The position numbers were made by a program, and so were the translations under genes. From Nucisporomicrobium flavum (GTDB lineage: Bacteria > Actinomycetota > Actinomycetes > Mycobacteriales > Micromonosporaceae): 64,000 bases of DNA. The stretch covers positions 186,001 through 250,000 of the forward strand of contig NZ_JADMLH010000007.1 of the NCBI RefSeq assembly GCF_016464385.1, in the 5' to 3' direction. Of the stretch, positions 51,269-58,868 are shown one piece after another (the stretch's first letter is position 1; each line of letters opens with the position of its first letter). The notes below the pieces were generated by a model, which was given only the letters and a program-made list of their open reading frames with translations, was not told the origin of the DNA and did not search any database.

Positions 51269-52516
51269 GTGACGCTGGGACCTGACTTCCGCCGCCTCTG
51301 GTCGGCGTACGCGGTGAGCGAGCTGGGCACCGCGCTGAGCCTCGGCGCCCTGCCGCTGGTCGCCACGCTGGTCCTGCACGCGAGCGTGCTGCAGGTGTCG
51401 CTGCTCACGGCGCTGGGCGGGCTGGCCGGGGCGGCGCTGGCCCTCCCGCTCGGCCCGTGGATCGAGTTCCGTCCCAAGCGGCCCGTGATGGCCGGCGCCG
51501 ACCTGGTCCGCGGCGCGGCGCTGGCGAGCGTGCCCGTCGCGGCGGCCGCCGGCGTGCTGACGTACGCGCAGCTCTGCCTCGTCGCCGTGGCCCAGTCGGT
51601 GGGGGTCATCGCGTTCCAGGCCGCGAGCGGCGCGCACCTCAAGAGGCTGGTGCCCGCCGCGGAGCTGACCACCGCCACCGGCCGGTTCGAGGCGACGTTC
51701 TGGACGGTCAACACGGTGGGGCCGCCGCTGGGCGGAGGGCTGATCTCGTGGCTAGGCCCGACCACGACGATGGCGGCGGACGCGGTGTCGTTCCTGCTGT
51801 CGGCGGTGGGCGTGCGCCGCCTGCGCTCCCCCGAGCCGGCCCCGCCCGCACGGTCGCCGGCGCCGGACCGCCGGGCCGCGATCACGGCGGGCTGGCGGTA
51901 CATCCTGGGCCACCCGGAGCTGCGCGCCCTGTACGCCAACTCGCTGATCTTCAACGGCGGCGTGATGGCCACGCTGCCGCTGATCACCGTGTTCATGCTG
52001 CGCGAGCTGGGCTTCGCCGCCTGGGCGTACGGCCTGGTGTTCGGCGTCTCCTGCCTCGGCGGGCTGGCCGGTTCGCTGGCCGCGCGCCCGCTCATCCTCC
52101 GATGGGGCCGCCGGCGGGTGCTGCTGGTCGCGGGCGTGGCGAAGACGCTGCCGCTGGCGCTGGTGCCGCTCGCTCCGGCCGGCACCGCCGGGCTGGTTCT
52201 GATCACGGCCGGGGAGCTGCTCATCACCGGCTTCGCGGGGCTGTTCAACCCGGCGTTCGCGGCGTGGCGGCTGACCGCGGTCGCGGACGGGCACGTGTCG
52301 CGCGTGCTCGCCGCCTGGTCGATCAGCAACCGGGTCGCCCAGCCGGTGTGCGTCACCGCGGGCGGCCTGCTCGCCGCCGCCACGAGCGTGCGTGCCGCGC
52401 TGCTGCTGATCGCGGTGGGCCTGGCCGCCAGCGCCGCGCTGCTGCCCTGGCGGCCGGCCCCGGTCAGTGCTGTCCCAGCAGCTCCGCCACGCTCTCCCGC
52501 AGGTCCTGCTGGCTGA
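51269..52516 (+). CDS. MFS transporter
   Basis: 415 residues with about twelve hydrophobic helices (LGPDFRRLWSAYAVSELGTA, LSLGALPLVATLVLHASVLQ, LLTALGGLAGAALALPLGPW, EATFWTVNTVGPPLGGGLIS), resembling actinobacterial DHA3-type efflux permeases (enterobactin exporter/macrolide-efflux group). Substrate unknown; efflux of a drug or siderophore is a reasonable guess. GTG 51269 was chosen because of the TAGGGT hexamer 7 nt upstream and the typical LGPDFRRLW opening. The final 53 nt overlap the 3' end of the convergent AAA gene. Confidence 0.87.
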   Translation: MTLGPDFRRLWSAYAVSELGTALSLGALPLVATLVLHASVLQVSLLTALGGLAGAALALPLGPWIEFRPKRPVMAGADLVRGAALASVPVAAAAGVLTYAQLCLVAVAQSVGVIAFQAASGAHLKRLVPAAELTTATGRFEATFWTVNTVGPPLGGGLISWLGPTTTMAADAVSFLLSAVGVRRLRSPEPAPPARSPAPDRRAAITAGWRYILGHPELRALYANSLIFNGGVMATLPLITVFMLRELGFAAWAYGLVFGVSCLGGLAGSLAARPLILRWGRRRVLLVAGVAKTLPLALVPLAPAGTAGLVLITAGELLITGFAGLFNPAFAAWRLTAVADGHVSRVLAAWSISNRVAQPVCVTAGGLLAAATSVRAALLLIAVGLAASAALLPWRPAPVSAVPAAPPRSPAGPAG

Positions 52517-53912
52517 TCGGCTCGACCATGCCGCCGGTCCGGGCGTCCTGCATGGCCTTGGTCAGCTGCACCCGGCGCAGCACCTCCTTGATGTCCGCGC
52601 CGGTCATACCGTGGCTGAGCCGGCCCAGCTCGGCCATGTCCAGCCCGTCGGCGAACATCGTGAAGCCGGGCTCCTCGTGGGCCGCCGCGAGCTGGGCGAT
52701 CATCTTGCGGAAGATCTCCGCGCGGCTGGCCTCGTCCGGCTTCGGGATGGACAGCTTCACGTCGAAGCGTCCGGACCGGATCAGCGAGTCGTCGACGCGG
52801 TGCGGGAAGTTCGTCGTGGCCACCACGATCACGTTCGGGTTGGCCTCGATGAGGTCGTTCATCTCCTGCTTGAAGATGCCGGCCACCGCGTTGATCGCCT
52901 GGCTGGCCGCGTCGCCGCCGGAGCCCGCGTAGCTGATGATCGAGTCGAACTCGTCGAACAGGATCAGCGTCGGCACCCGGTAGCGGCGGGCGTCGCGGAA
53001 CACCTGCTTGATGTTGCGCTCCGAGCCGCCCAGCCACTTGTCGAGGATCTCGGGGGTACGGATCTCGCGGAAGTCGGCACCGATCTCGTTGGCCAGCGCG
53101 CGCGACAGCATGGTCTTGCCGGTGCCGGGCGGGCCGTACATGAGGATGCCCTGCGGCCGCCGCGCGCCCCACCGGGCCATCGCCTCGGGGTGGCGGAACG
53201 ACACCGCGATCTGCCGCAGCTCGGCGACCACCGGCGCGAGCCCGCCGACCTGGTCGAGCGTGACCTCCTGGGTGGTGGTGGCCACCCGCGGGATGGTCTC
53301 GCGGCTGACCACGTACCGGCGGCCGGTCAGCGGCTCGGTCGACGGCGGCAGCAGCTCGACGACCGCCTGCAGCACCAGCCGCACCATGGCCGCCAGGTGC
53401 TCGGGCTGCACCTCGTCGCGCGGGACCTCGGCGCGCAGGCGCAGCACGCCGGCGGCCGGGTCGTGGGTCATGGTCGCCTGCAGGCCGCCGGCGGCGTCGG
53501 CGAGGTAGCCGGTCTCCGGCTCGGCGGACGTGACGGGCCGGTCCAGGCCCAGTTTCCGGTACGCCGCGACGGCCGCGGTCCCCACCCCGTCGACGATGCG
53601 CGTGGCGATGGGGTCGCCGGCCGCGATCCGCTTCGCCAGCAGGATGCCCACCGGGTCGTTGCCCAGCACCACGGCGCGGATGCGCTCCTTGTGCGGCAGG
53701 TCGTTGACCGTGGTGCCGATCTCCGCGGCGAACACGTGCATCGGCCCCTCGGGCGTGTCGGCGCTGGAGACGGTCAGCTCGGCGCGCCGTACCGGCGACG
53801 GGAACGTGGCTCGGCGCAGCAGCTCGACGGGGTTGACCCGGGCGGCGGCGAGGATGGTGCCGGCGTCGACGATCTCGACGGTGGCTCCGGCGTACTGGAA
53901 GGACTCGGTCAT
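52464..53912 (-). CDS. AAA-type ATPase
   Basis: 482 residues. The N-terminal half (1-215) is an alpha/beta region of unknown type with VFAAEIGTTVNDLPHKERIR. The AAA module (about 225-470) has Walker A GILMYGPPGTGKTMLSRALA, Walker B PTLILFDEFDSIISY, sensor 1/second region of homology VIVVATTNFPHRVDDSLIRS and the RSGRFDVKLSIPKPDE arginine-finger region. This is the classic clade (FtsH/CDC48/proteasome-ATPase-like), but no protease, zinc or coiled-coil ARC domain is fused. It may be a chaperone-like remodeller. GAGAGGGGG precedes the ATG. Confidence 0.85.
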   Translation of the reverse strand: MTESFQYAGATVEIVDAGTILAAARVNPVELLRRATFPSPVRRAELTVSSADTPEGPMHVFAAEIGTTVNDLPHKERIRAVVLGNDPVGILLAKRIAAGDPIATRIVDGVGTAAVAAYRKLGLDRPVTSAEPETGYLADAAGGLQATMTHDPAAGVLRLRAEVPRDEVQPEHLAAMVRLVLQAVVELLPPSTEPLTGRRYVVSRETIPRVATTTQEVTLDQVGGLAPVVAELRQIAVSFRHPEAMARWGARRPQGILMYGPPGTGKTMLSRALANEIGADFREIRTPEILDKWLGGSERNIKQVFRDARRYRVPTLILFDEFDSIISYAGSGGDAASQAINAVAGIFKQEMNDLIEANPNVIVVATTNFPHRVDDSLIRSGRFDVKLSIPKPDEASRAEIFRKMIAQLAAAHEEPGFTMFADGLDMAELGRLSHGMTGADIKEVLRRVQLTKAMQDARTGGMVEPISQQDLRESVAELLGQH

Positions 53913-53956
53913 GGCGGCCCCCTCTCCGGTACCAAGAGTGACACGCCGGACGCAGC

Positions 53957-53988
53957 GGGGCCCGCTCCCGCGATCGGGAGCGGGCCCC
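53957..53988. terminator. Strong terminator after the cellulase operon
   Basis: A perfect 14-bp stem, GGGGCCCGCTCCCG with CGGGAGCGGGCCCC, and a 4-nt loop CGAT lie 13 nt past the stop of the leftward Cip1-like gene. It also separates that operon from the AAA gene. Confidence 0.85.
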
Positions 53989-54001
53989 TAGAGCCGTACG
54001 G

Positions 54002-55138
54002 TCAGCAGCCGATGCGGCTGGTGGACGCGGCCACGTCGTCGTACCAGAGGGTGTCGGAGCCCTCGCCGTAGCTCTCCCAGCCCAGCTTCAGGTCGGCCAG
54101 GCGGGGCCGGTACGTCTTGTTGAGCCACTGCCCGTCGACGTCGTGGGTCGGTACGCCGTCCTCCAGCAGCCCGGGCACGGAGGTCCCGTTGAGCCAGGTC
54201 TGCATGGTGCCGTCCGTACCGTTGACCTTGAACTCCACGCAGTTCCAGCTTCCCGTGGGCAGCGGGGCCGACTGGGCGACGCCGGCCGGGCTCTGCTCGG
54301 GCAGCGTGGCGTCGTCGGACGCGCGGTTCCACTGCAGCGCGCCGTTCTGGCCGCCGAAGCGCAGGTCACGGTTGCCGTCGGCGGTGTCCTGCAGGGCGAC
54401 GGTGGTGATGTGCGAGGCCGGCAGCGCCGTGGTGTGCCGGACCCAGTAGCGCACGAACCAGACGTTCCCGGCCGGCAGGAGCGACGTATTGCGGACGAAC
54501 ACGTGGTTGCAGTAGCCGGCCGCGCCGTCGATGCGCAGCGACTTGCTGCCGCTGTGCGCCACCGAGCCGTCGAACGTGGCCTTGCCGGCGCCGGAGCAGT
54601 CCGGGTACGTCGTGGTCCAGTTCGCCGTGGAGCCCTCGAAGCCCTCGGTGCCCGACGGTGTGCCGGGCGGCGGGCTGGTCGGCGGATCGGTCGGCGGCGG
54701 ATTGCTAGGCGGCGGGTCCGACGGCGGCGGGCTGCTGGGTGGCGTGGTGGTGTCCTCGCCGCAGCGCACCCCGTTCAGCGAGAACGACGCGGGCGCGGTG
54801 TTGGCGCCCGAGTACGTCCCCTGGAAGCCGAACGACGCCGAGGCGCCCGTACCGAGCGACGGTGCCCAGCTCGGCGCCGCGGCGGTGACCGCGCTGCCGG
54901 ACTGGGTGACCGTGGCGCTCCAGCCCGAGGTGACCCGCTGGTCGCCCGGGAAGGTCCAGGTCAGCGTCCACGGGCTGACCGCCGCCGACCGGTTGGTGAC
55001 CTTCACGTCGGCGGTGAACCCGTTGCTCCACGAGTTGACCGTGTACGTGACGTCGCAGGCGCTCGCCGCGGAGGCCATCGTGGGCACGACCAGGACGGCC
55101 GCGCCGAGGGCGACCGCGGCCGCGAGCCGGGTCAGCAC
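54002..55138 (-). CDS. Secreted CBM2 protein with a Cip1-like C-terminal domain
   Basis: 378 residues. Signal peptide (RLAAAVALGAAVLVVPTMAS), a family-2 cellulose-binding module (about 27-130: CDVTYTVNSWSNGFTADVKV ... FSLNGVRC), a PPPSDPPPSNPPP linker, and a C-terminal beta-sandwich (about 165-378). This last domain closely resembles fungal Cip1, the cellulose-induced protein of Trichoderma: GYCNHVFV, LRFGGQNGALQWNRASDDAT, LPTGSWNCVEF, GTMQTWLNGTSVPG, GWESYGEGSDTLWYDD, STSRIGC. Cip1 has a lyase-like fold, and glucuronan-lyase activity has been proposed. GTG 55138 overlaps the GH6 stop by 7 nt, so the two are one operon under the CebR box. Confidence 0.82.
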   Translation of the reverse strand: MLTRLAAAVALGAAVLVVPTMASAASACDVTYTVNSWSNGFTADVKVTNRSAAVSPWTLTWTFPGDQRVTSGWSATVTQSGSAVTAAAPSWAPSLGTGASASFGFQGTYSGANTAPASFSLNGVRCGEDTTTPPSSPPPSDPPPSNPPPTDPPTSPPPGTPSGTEGFEGSTANWTTTYPDCSGAGKATFDGSVAHSGSKSLRIDGAAGYCNHVFVRNTSLLPAGNVWFVRYWVRHTTALPASHITTVALQDTADGNRDLRFGGQNGALQWNRASDDATLPEQSPAGVAQSAPLPTGSWNCVEFKVNGTDGTMQTWLNGTSVPGLLEDGVPTHDVDGQWLNKTYRPRLADLKLGWESYGEGSDTLWYDDVAASTSRIGC

Positions 55139-56481
55139 GGCGTGCCGTTCAGGGCGAAGCCGGTGGGGTTCGCCGGCGTCGACCCGGTGAAGCTCGCCTG
55201 GAAGCCGGTGCTGGTGGTGGCCCCGGTGGCGAGGGTGCCGTTGTACGACGCGTTGCGCACGGTGACCGTGGTCCCGGACTGCGACCAGGTCCCGTTCCAG
55301 CCGTTGCTCACCGACACCGTCGCCGGCACCGTGAAGGTCAGCGTCCAGGAGCTGAGCGCCGGGCCGTTGTTGGTGATCCGGACGTCCGCGGTGAAGCCGG
55401 TCGACCAGGCGTTCGCCGAGTACGCGACCGAGCATCCACCCGCCGGCGGCGTGGTCGGCGGCGTCGTGGGCGGGGTGGTCGGAGGCGTGGTGGGCGGCGT
55501 GGTCGGAGGCGTGGTGGGCGGCGTCGTCGGCGGCTGGGTCGCACCCGCCGCGATCGCCAGGTCGTACGCCCGCTGCGGCACGAACTGGCCGGCCCCGGCG
55601 ATGCAGCCGTCGGCCTCGCCGGGCAGCTTGATCCACAGGTACGCGTCAAGAATCGAGTCGCTGACCGCGGTGGTACTCGGCGTGCCGATGGCGCGCCCGG
55701 CCGGGTCGCACCACTCGGTGCCCAGCGGGCCGTTGCCGTTGCGGCTCGTGTCGATGACACCCTTGAGCCGGCTCACCCCGGTGGCCGCGATGACGTTCCT
55801 GATGTACGAGGTCGACTCGGCGGTCGACCGGTAGTTGGAGACGTTGACCGAGATGCCGTCCGCGCTGTTGGCAACGTCCGCGCGGACCAGCCGGGCGGCC
55901 ATCTCGGCGGGGGCCAGCCACGCCGAGTTGCCCGCGTCGAAGTAGACCTTGGCGGCGGACGAGGCGGCCTTGAGCTTCTTGCCGGCGTACGCCATCGAGG
56001 CGTACACCTCCTCCTGCTGGGAGCTGCTGAGGCAGTTCGTCATGATCGGGAGCACGTCGGGCTCCAGGATGATCGCGGCGGCCCGGCCCTTGAGCCCGGC
56101 GGCCACCTGGTCGATCCACTGCCGGTACGCGCTGTGGTTCGCCAGCCCGCCGGAGCTCGCGCCGCTGCAGTCGCGGTTGGGGATGTTGTAGACGACCATG
56201 ATCGGCGTCTTGCCGGCCGCCGCGGCCGCGCCGACGTACGCGTCGACCTCCGAGGCCACCGTGCCGGGGTTGTTCTGGGTGAACCAGCGACCCTGCGGCA
56301 CGTTCGCGATCCGGTCCCGGATCACCGCCGTCCGGGAATCGTTGGGGTTGGCCGCGACCCAGCGAGCGGCGCTGGACTGCGGATCGACGTAGAACGGGGA
56401 CTCGGCGGCCGAGGCGGTGCCGGGCCACACGAGAGCGGCACCGGCGACCAGGCTGGCGGCCGCGAGCAGGCGAAGACGCAT
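55132..56481 (-). CDS. Secreted GH6 cellulase with C-terminal CBM2
   Basis: 449 residues. Signal peptide (LRLLAAASLVAGAALVWPGT), GH6 catalytic domain (about 30-315) with SAARWVAANPNDSRT, IMVVYNIPNRDCSG holding the catalytic Asp, AIILEPDVLPI, GISVNVSNY and LWIKLPGEADG; then a (PPTT)7 linker and a family-2 cellulose-binding module (CSVAYSANAWSTGFTADVRI ... FALNGTPC). The active-site loops could give endo- or processive action from the non-reducing end; I cannot distinguish them. It begins the two-gene operon with the Cip1-like protein. A perfect CebR box lies 31 nt upstream of the ATG. Confidence 0.95.
   Translation of the reverse strand: MRLRLLAAASLVAGAALVWPGTASAAESPFYVDPQSSAARWVAANPNDSRTAVIRDRIANVPQGRWFTQNNPGTVASEVDAYVGAAAAAGKTPIMVVYNIPNRDCSGASSGGLANHSAYRQWIDQVAAGLKGRAAAIILEPDVLPIMTNCLSSSQQEEVYASMAYAGKKLKAASSAAKVYFDAGNSAWLAPAEMAARLVRADVANSADGISVNVSNYRSTAESTSYIRNVIAATGVSRLKGVIDTSRNGNGPLGTEWCDPAGRAIGTPSTTAVSDSILDAYLWIKLPGEADGCIAGAGQFVPQRAYDLAIAAGATQPPTTPPTTPPTTPPTTPPTTPPTTPPTTPPAGGCSVAYSANAWSTGFTADVRITNNGPALSSWTLTFTVPATVSVSNGWNGTWSQSGTTVTVRNASYNGTLATGATTSTGFQASFTGSTPANPTGFALNGTPC
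55444..55533 (-). repeat. 12-bp tandem repeat encoding a (PPTT)n linker
   Basis: Seven consecutive 12-nt units encode PPTT between the GH6 domain and the CBM2. Codon use varies between units, so the DNA repeat is imperfect. Unit number is likely to vary among strains. Confidence 0.8.
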
Positions 56482-56512
56482 CGGGCTACTCCAGGGGGAC
56501 GGGGTAGGGGCG

Positions 56513-56526
56513 TGGGAGCGCTCCCA
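56513..56526. promoter_or_regulatory. Perfect CebR/CelR operator upstream of GH6 operon
   Basis: TGGGAGCGCTCCCA is the exact consensus box for the cellulose-utilisation repressor of Streptomyces (CebR) and Thermobifida (CelR). It is 10 nt downstream of the predicted -10 and upstream of the GH6 start. Confidence 0.92.
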
Positions 56527-56536
56527 TATATCGACC

Positions 56537-56566
56537 ACCGTAGGTGTAACACCCCCGGAACATCAA
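56537..56566 (-). promoter_or_regulatory. Promoter of the GH6-Cip1 operon
   Basis: On the minus strand TTGATG (56561-56566) and TACGGT (56537-56542) are 18 nt apart. The -35 lies within 10 nt of the stop codon of the upstream response-regulator gene, and the CebR box covers the start of the transcript. Confidence 0.65.
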
Positions 56567-56569
56567 GCG

Positions 56570-57253
56570 TCAGCCTTCCGGCAGCGCATCTCCCTGCCGG
56601 ACCAGCCCGTTCTGGTACGCCAGCACCACCAGCTGAGCCCGGTCCCGCGCGTTGAGCTTGGTCATCGCCCGGTTCACATGCGTCTTCGCGGTCAGCGGCG
56701 ACAGGTGCAGCCGCTCGGCGATGTCGTCGTTGGACAACCCGTGGGCGACCAGCACCAGGATCTCCCGCTCCCGCTCGGTCAGCAGGTCCAGCGCCCGCGA
56801 CGAGCCGCCCGGCTCCGGCCGCAGGCTGGTCAGGAACCGGCTGACCAGACCCCGCGTGGCCTTCGGCGACAGCAGCGCCTCCCCGCCGGCCACCACCCGG
56901 ATCGCGTGCAACAGATCCTCCGGCTCCACGCTCTTGCCGAGGAACCCGCTCGCGCCCGCCTGCAGGGCCAGCACCACGTTGTCGTCATTCTCGAACGTGG
57001 TCAGCACCAGCACCCGCACCCCGGCGAGATTGTCGTCCGCACCGATCCGGCGGGTCGCCTCGAGACCGTCCATCCGCGGCATCCGGATGTCCATGAGCAC
57101 CACGTCGGCCCGGGCGGTCCGCGCCAGATCGACCGCCTCCCGCCCATCCGCCGCCTCGGCGACGACCTGGAACCCCGGCTCCGAATCAATGATCATCTTG
57201 AAGCCGGCCCGGATCAGCGCCTGATCATCCGCCAGCAACACCCGAATGCTCAC
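56570..57253 (-). CDS. NarL/LuxR-type response regulator
   Basis: 227 residues. Receiver (IRVLLADDQALIRAGFKMII, LMDIRMPRMDGLEATRRI, FLGKSVEPEDLLHAIRVV) and LuxR DNA-binding domain (LTEREREILVLVAHGLSNDD, AERLHLSPLTAKTHVNRAMT). It pairs with the kinase encoded upstream on the same strand. Its GTG start lies at the edge of an exact 89-bp tandem duplication, which pushes it 174 nt from the kinase stop, whereas such genes normally overlap or nearly touch. The GH6 operon lies downstream but has its own promoter. Confidence 0.93.
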   Translation of the reverse strand: MSIRVLLADDQALIRAGFKMIIDSEPGFQVVAEAADGREAVDLARTARADVVLMDIRMPRMDGLEATRRIGADDNLAGVRVLVLTTFENDDNVVLALQAGASGFLGKSVEPEDLLHAIRVVAGGEALLSPKATRGLVSRFLTSLRPEPGGSSRALDLLTEREREILVLVAHGLSNDDIAERLHLSPLTAKTHVNRAMTKLNARDRAQLVVLAYQNGLVRQGDALPEG

Positions 57254-57428
57254 GCTGTGCCTTCCATCGGCGTGCCCTCCCGGCCCTCGCCCCCACGGCC
57301 ATCGCCCACCCACGCTGAGCGAAGCTCGGTGCAGTCCGTCACGCTGTGCCTTCCATCGGCGTGCCCTCCCGGCCCTCGCCCCCACGGCCATCGCCCACCC
57401 ACGCTGAGCGAAGCTCGGTGCAGTCCGT
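57251..57428. repeat. Exact 89-bp tandem duplication between kinase and regulator genes
   Basis: Bases 57251-57339 and 57340-57428 are identical, and a further five bases (CACGC) continue at 57429-57433. Each unit is flanked by CACGC, so slippage or unequal exchange at a 5-bp microhomology explains it. The unit starts with the region around the regulator's GTG and ends at the kinase stop; it contains a small GAGC-TTC-GCTC hairpin. Absence of any difference between the copies indicates a recent event or a sequencing/assembly artefact. Confidence 0.95.
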
Positions 57429-58696
57429 CACGCCGGCTCCTCGCGGGGGACGACGCAGCCGCGCAGGCCCGGGCGGAGCACAGGCGACGTGCGGGCCGGG
57501 GCAGTCACCTCTTCGGAGGCCGGAGCGGGGGCCGACGTCTCGGTCGGCAGCACCGCGTGCACACGGAACCGGCCGTCCCCGACGTAGCCCGCCGTGACCT
57601 CGCCGCCCGCCGACGCCGCCCGCTCCCGCATGCCGAGCAGCCCGTACCCGGAACCCGGGCCCGCGATCGACGGCTCCGGCGGCACGTCGTTGGCGACCTC
57701 GATGATCACGCCGCTGGGGGCGTACTCGACGAGGAGGGCGGCTGAGCCGGTGCCGTAGCGGTGCGCGTTGGTCAGCGCCTCCTGCACGATCCGGTAGGCC
57801 GCCAGGTCCACCAGGGCCGGCAGGCCCCGCGGCACACCACGCTGCTGATGGCGTACGCGGAAACCGGTCGCCTCCAGGGCGCCCAGCAGCTCCGGCAGGC
57901 GAGCGAGGCCCGGCGTGGGTTCGTGGCTGTCCGGCTCGTCGCCGCTGCGCAGCACCCCGACCACCGACTGGATCTCCTTGAGCACGGTGTCGGAGGCGTC
58001 GCGGATGTGCGCGAGCACCGGGCCGACCTGGTCCGGCTGGCGCTGCAGGATGTGGGCGGCCGCGCCGGCCTGCACGCTGATCACGGCGATGTGGTGGGCG
58101 ACGACGTCGTGCAGCTCGCGGGCGATGCGGACGCGCTCGTCCATGACCCGGCGCCGCGCCACCTCCTCACGCGTCTCCTCGGCGCGGCGGGCGCGTTCCT
58201 CCACCTCACGGATGTACGCCCGGTGCATGCGCGCCGCGTCCCCGGCGGCCGCCGCCATGAAGATCCACGCGAACACGCCCAGCGTCTCGAAGCGCCACCA
58301 GTCCCCCACCGCCACGACGAGGCCGGTCGCATAGACCAGCGAGGACGCGGTCAGCGCGCAGATCCACCCTCGGCGGCGGTTGGTGTGCGCCGCGATGGAG
58401 TACGTGATTACGCCCAGCGCGACGATCAGCCCGGGGTTGCTGACGCCCCGCAGCACCGCGCCGACCGTGGCGGCGGTCGCCACGCCCAGCGCCGCATATG
58501 GCCGCATCCGCCGCAGCAGCACCGCGACGAACGCCACCAGCGCCACGAGGACGTCGCTGGGCGTCACCCGGTCGTCGACCGTCGCCTTGAAGACGGCCCA
58601 TGCCAGCACGAACGCGAGCAGCACGTCGAGCAGCATCGGCTTCTCCGCCGCTGCTTCCTTCCACGCCCTCATCCGGGCGAAGTGCCTGGTCTCCAT
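57428..58696 (-). CDS. NarL-type sensor histidine kinase
   Basis: 422 residues. About five membrane helices in the first 150 residues (LLDVLLAFVLAWAVFKATVD, VLVALVAFVAVLLRRMRPYA, WRFETLGVFAWIFMAAAAGD), a coiled segment (REVEERARRAEETREEVARR), HisKA_3 with the phospho-His in RIARELHDVVAHHIAVISVQ, and an ATPase domain ending GSGYGLLGMRERAASAGGEV. The C-terminal 35 residues are unconserved and basic. ATG 58696 is preceded by TACGGT with an 8-nt gap; a GTG one codon earlier is possible. It is divergent from the MMPL transporter gene, a plausible target. Confidence 0.9.
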   Translation of the reverse strand: METRHFARMRAWKEAAAEKPMLLDVLLAFVLAWAVFKATVDDRVTPSDVLVALVAFVAVLLRRMRPYAALGVATAATVGAVLRGVSNPGLIVALGVITYSIAAHTNRRRGWICALTASSLVYATGLVVAVGDWWRFETLGVFAWIFMAAAAGDAARMHRAYIREVEERARRAEETREEVARRRVMDERVRIARELHDVVAHHIAVISVQAGAAAHILQRQPDQVGPVLAHIRDASDTVLKEIQSVVGVLRSGDEPDSHEPTPGLARLPELLGALEATGFRVRHQQRGVPRGLPALVDLAAYRIVQEALTNAHRYGTGSAALLVEYAPSGVIIEVANDVPPEPSIAGPGSGYGLLGMRERAASAGGEVTAGYVGDGRFRVHAVLPTETSAPAPASEEVTAPARTSPVLRPGLRGCVVPREEPA

Positions 58697-58704
58697 CACC
58701 CTGC

Positions 58705-58710
58705 ACCGTA
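58705..58710 (-). promoter_or_regulatory. -10 hexamer TACGGT for the sensor kinase gene
   Basis: On the minus strand TACGGT ends 8 nt before the ATG at 58696 (5 nt before the GTG at 58699), in the leaderless configuration seen elsewhere in this window. Confidence 0.45.
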
Positions 58711-58868
58711 CGCGGAACCGGCCGGCCGGGCGTCGTCCCGGCGTAGTAAAGGGCACCGCCGCGGATACCACGATCATGGTAGGCAGCTGCCTGCACCGGG
58801 ACGACGACGCGGCGGCCGTTTCCCGGGACCGTGGGTGAGTCCCTGACGAAGGCTCACCTGGAGACACG

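Noticed and set aside
55444..55533. Possible CRISPR or minisatellite array
   Set aside because: The 12-bp periodicity is the coding repeat of a PPTT linker in frame with the cellulase; there are no spacers.
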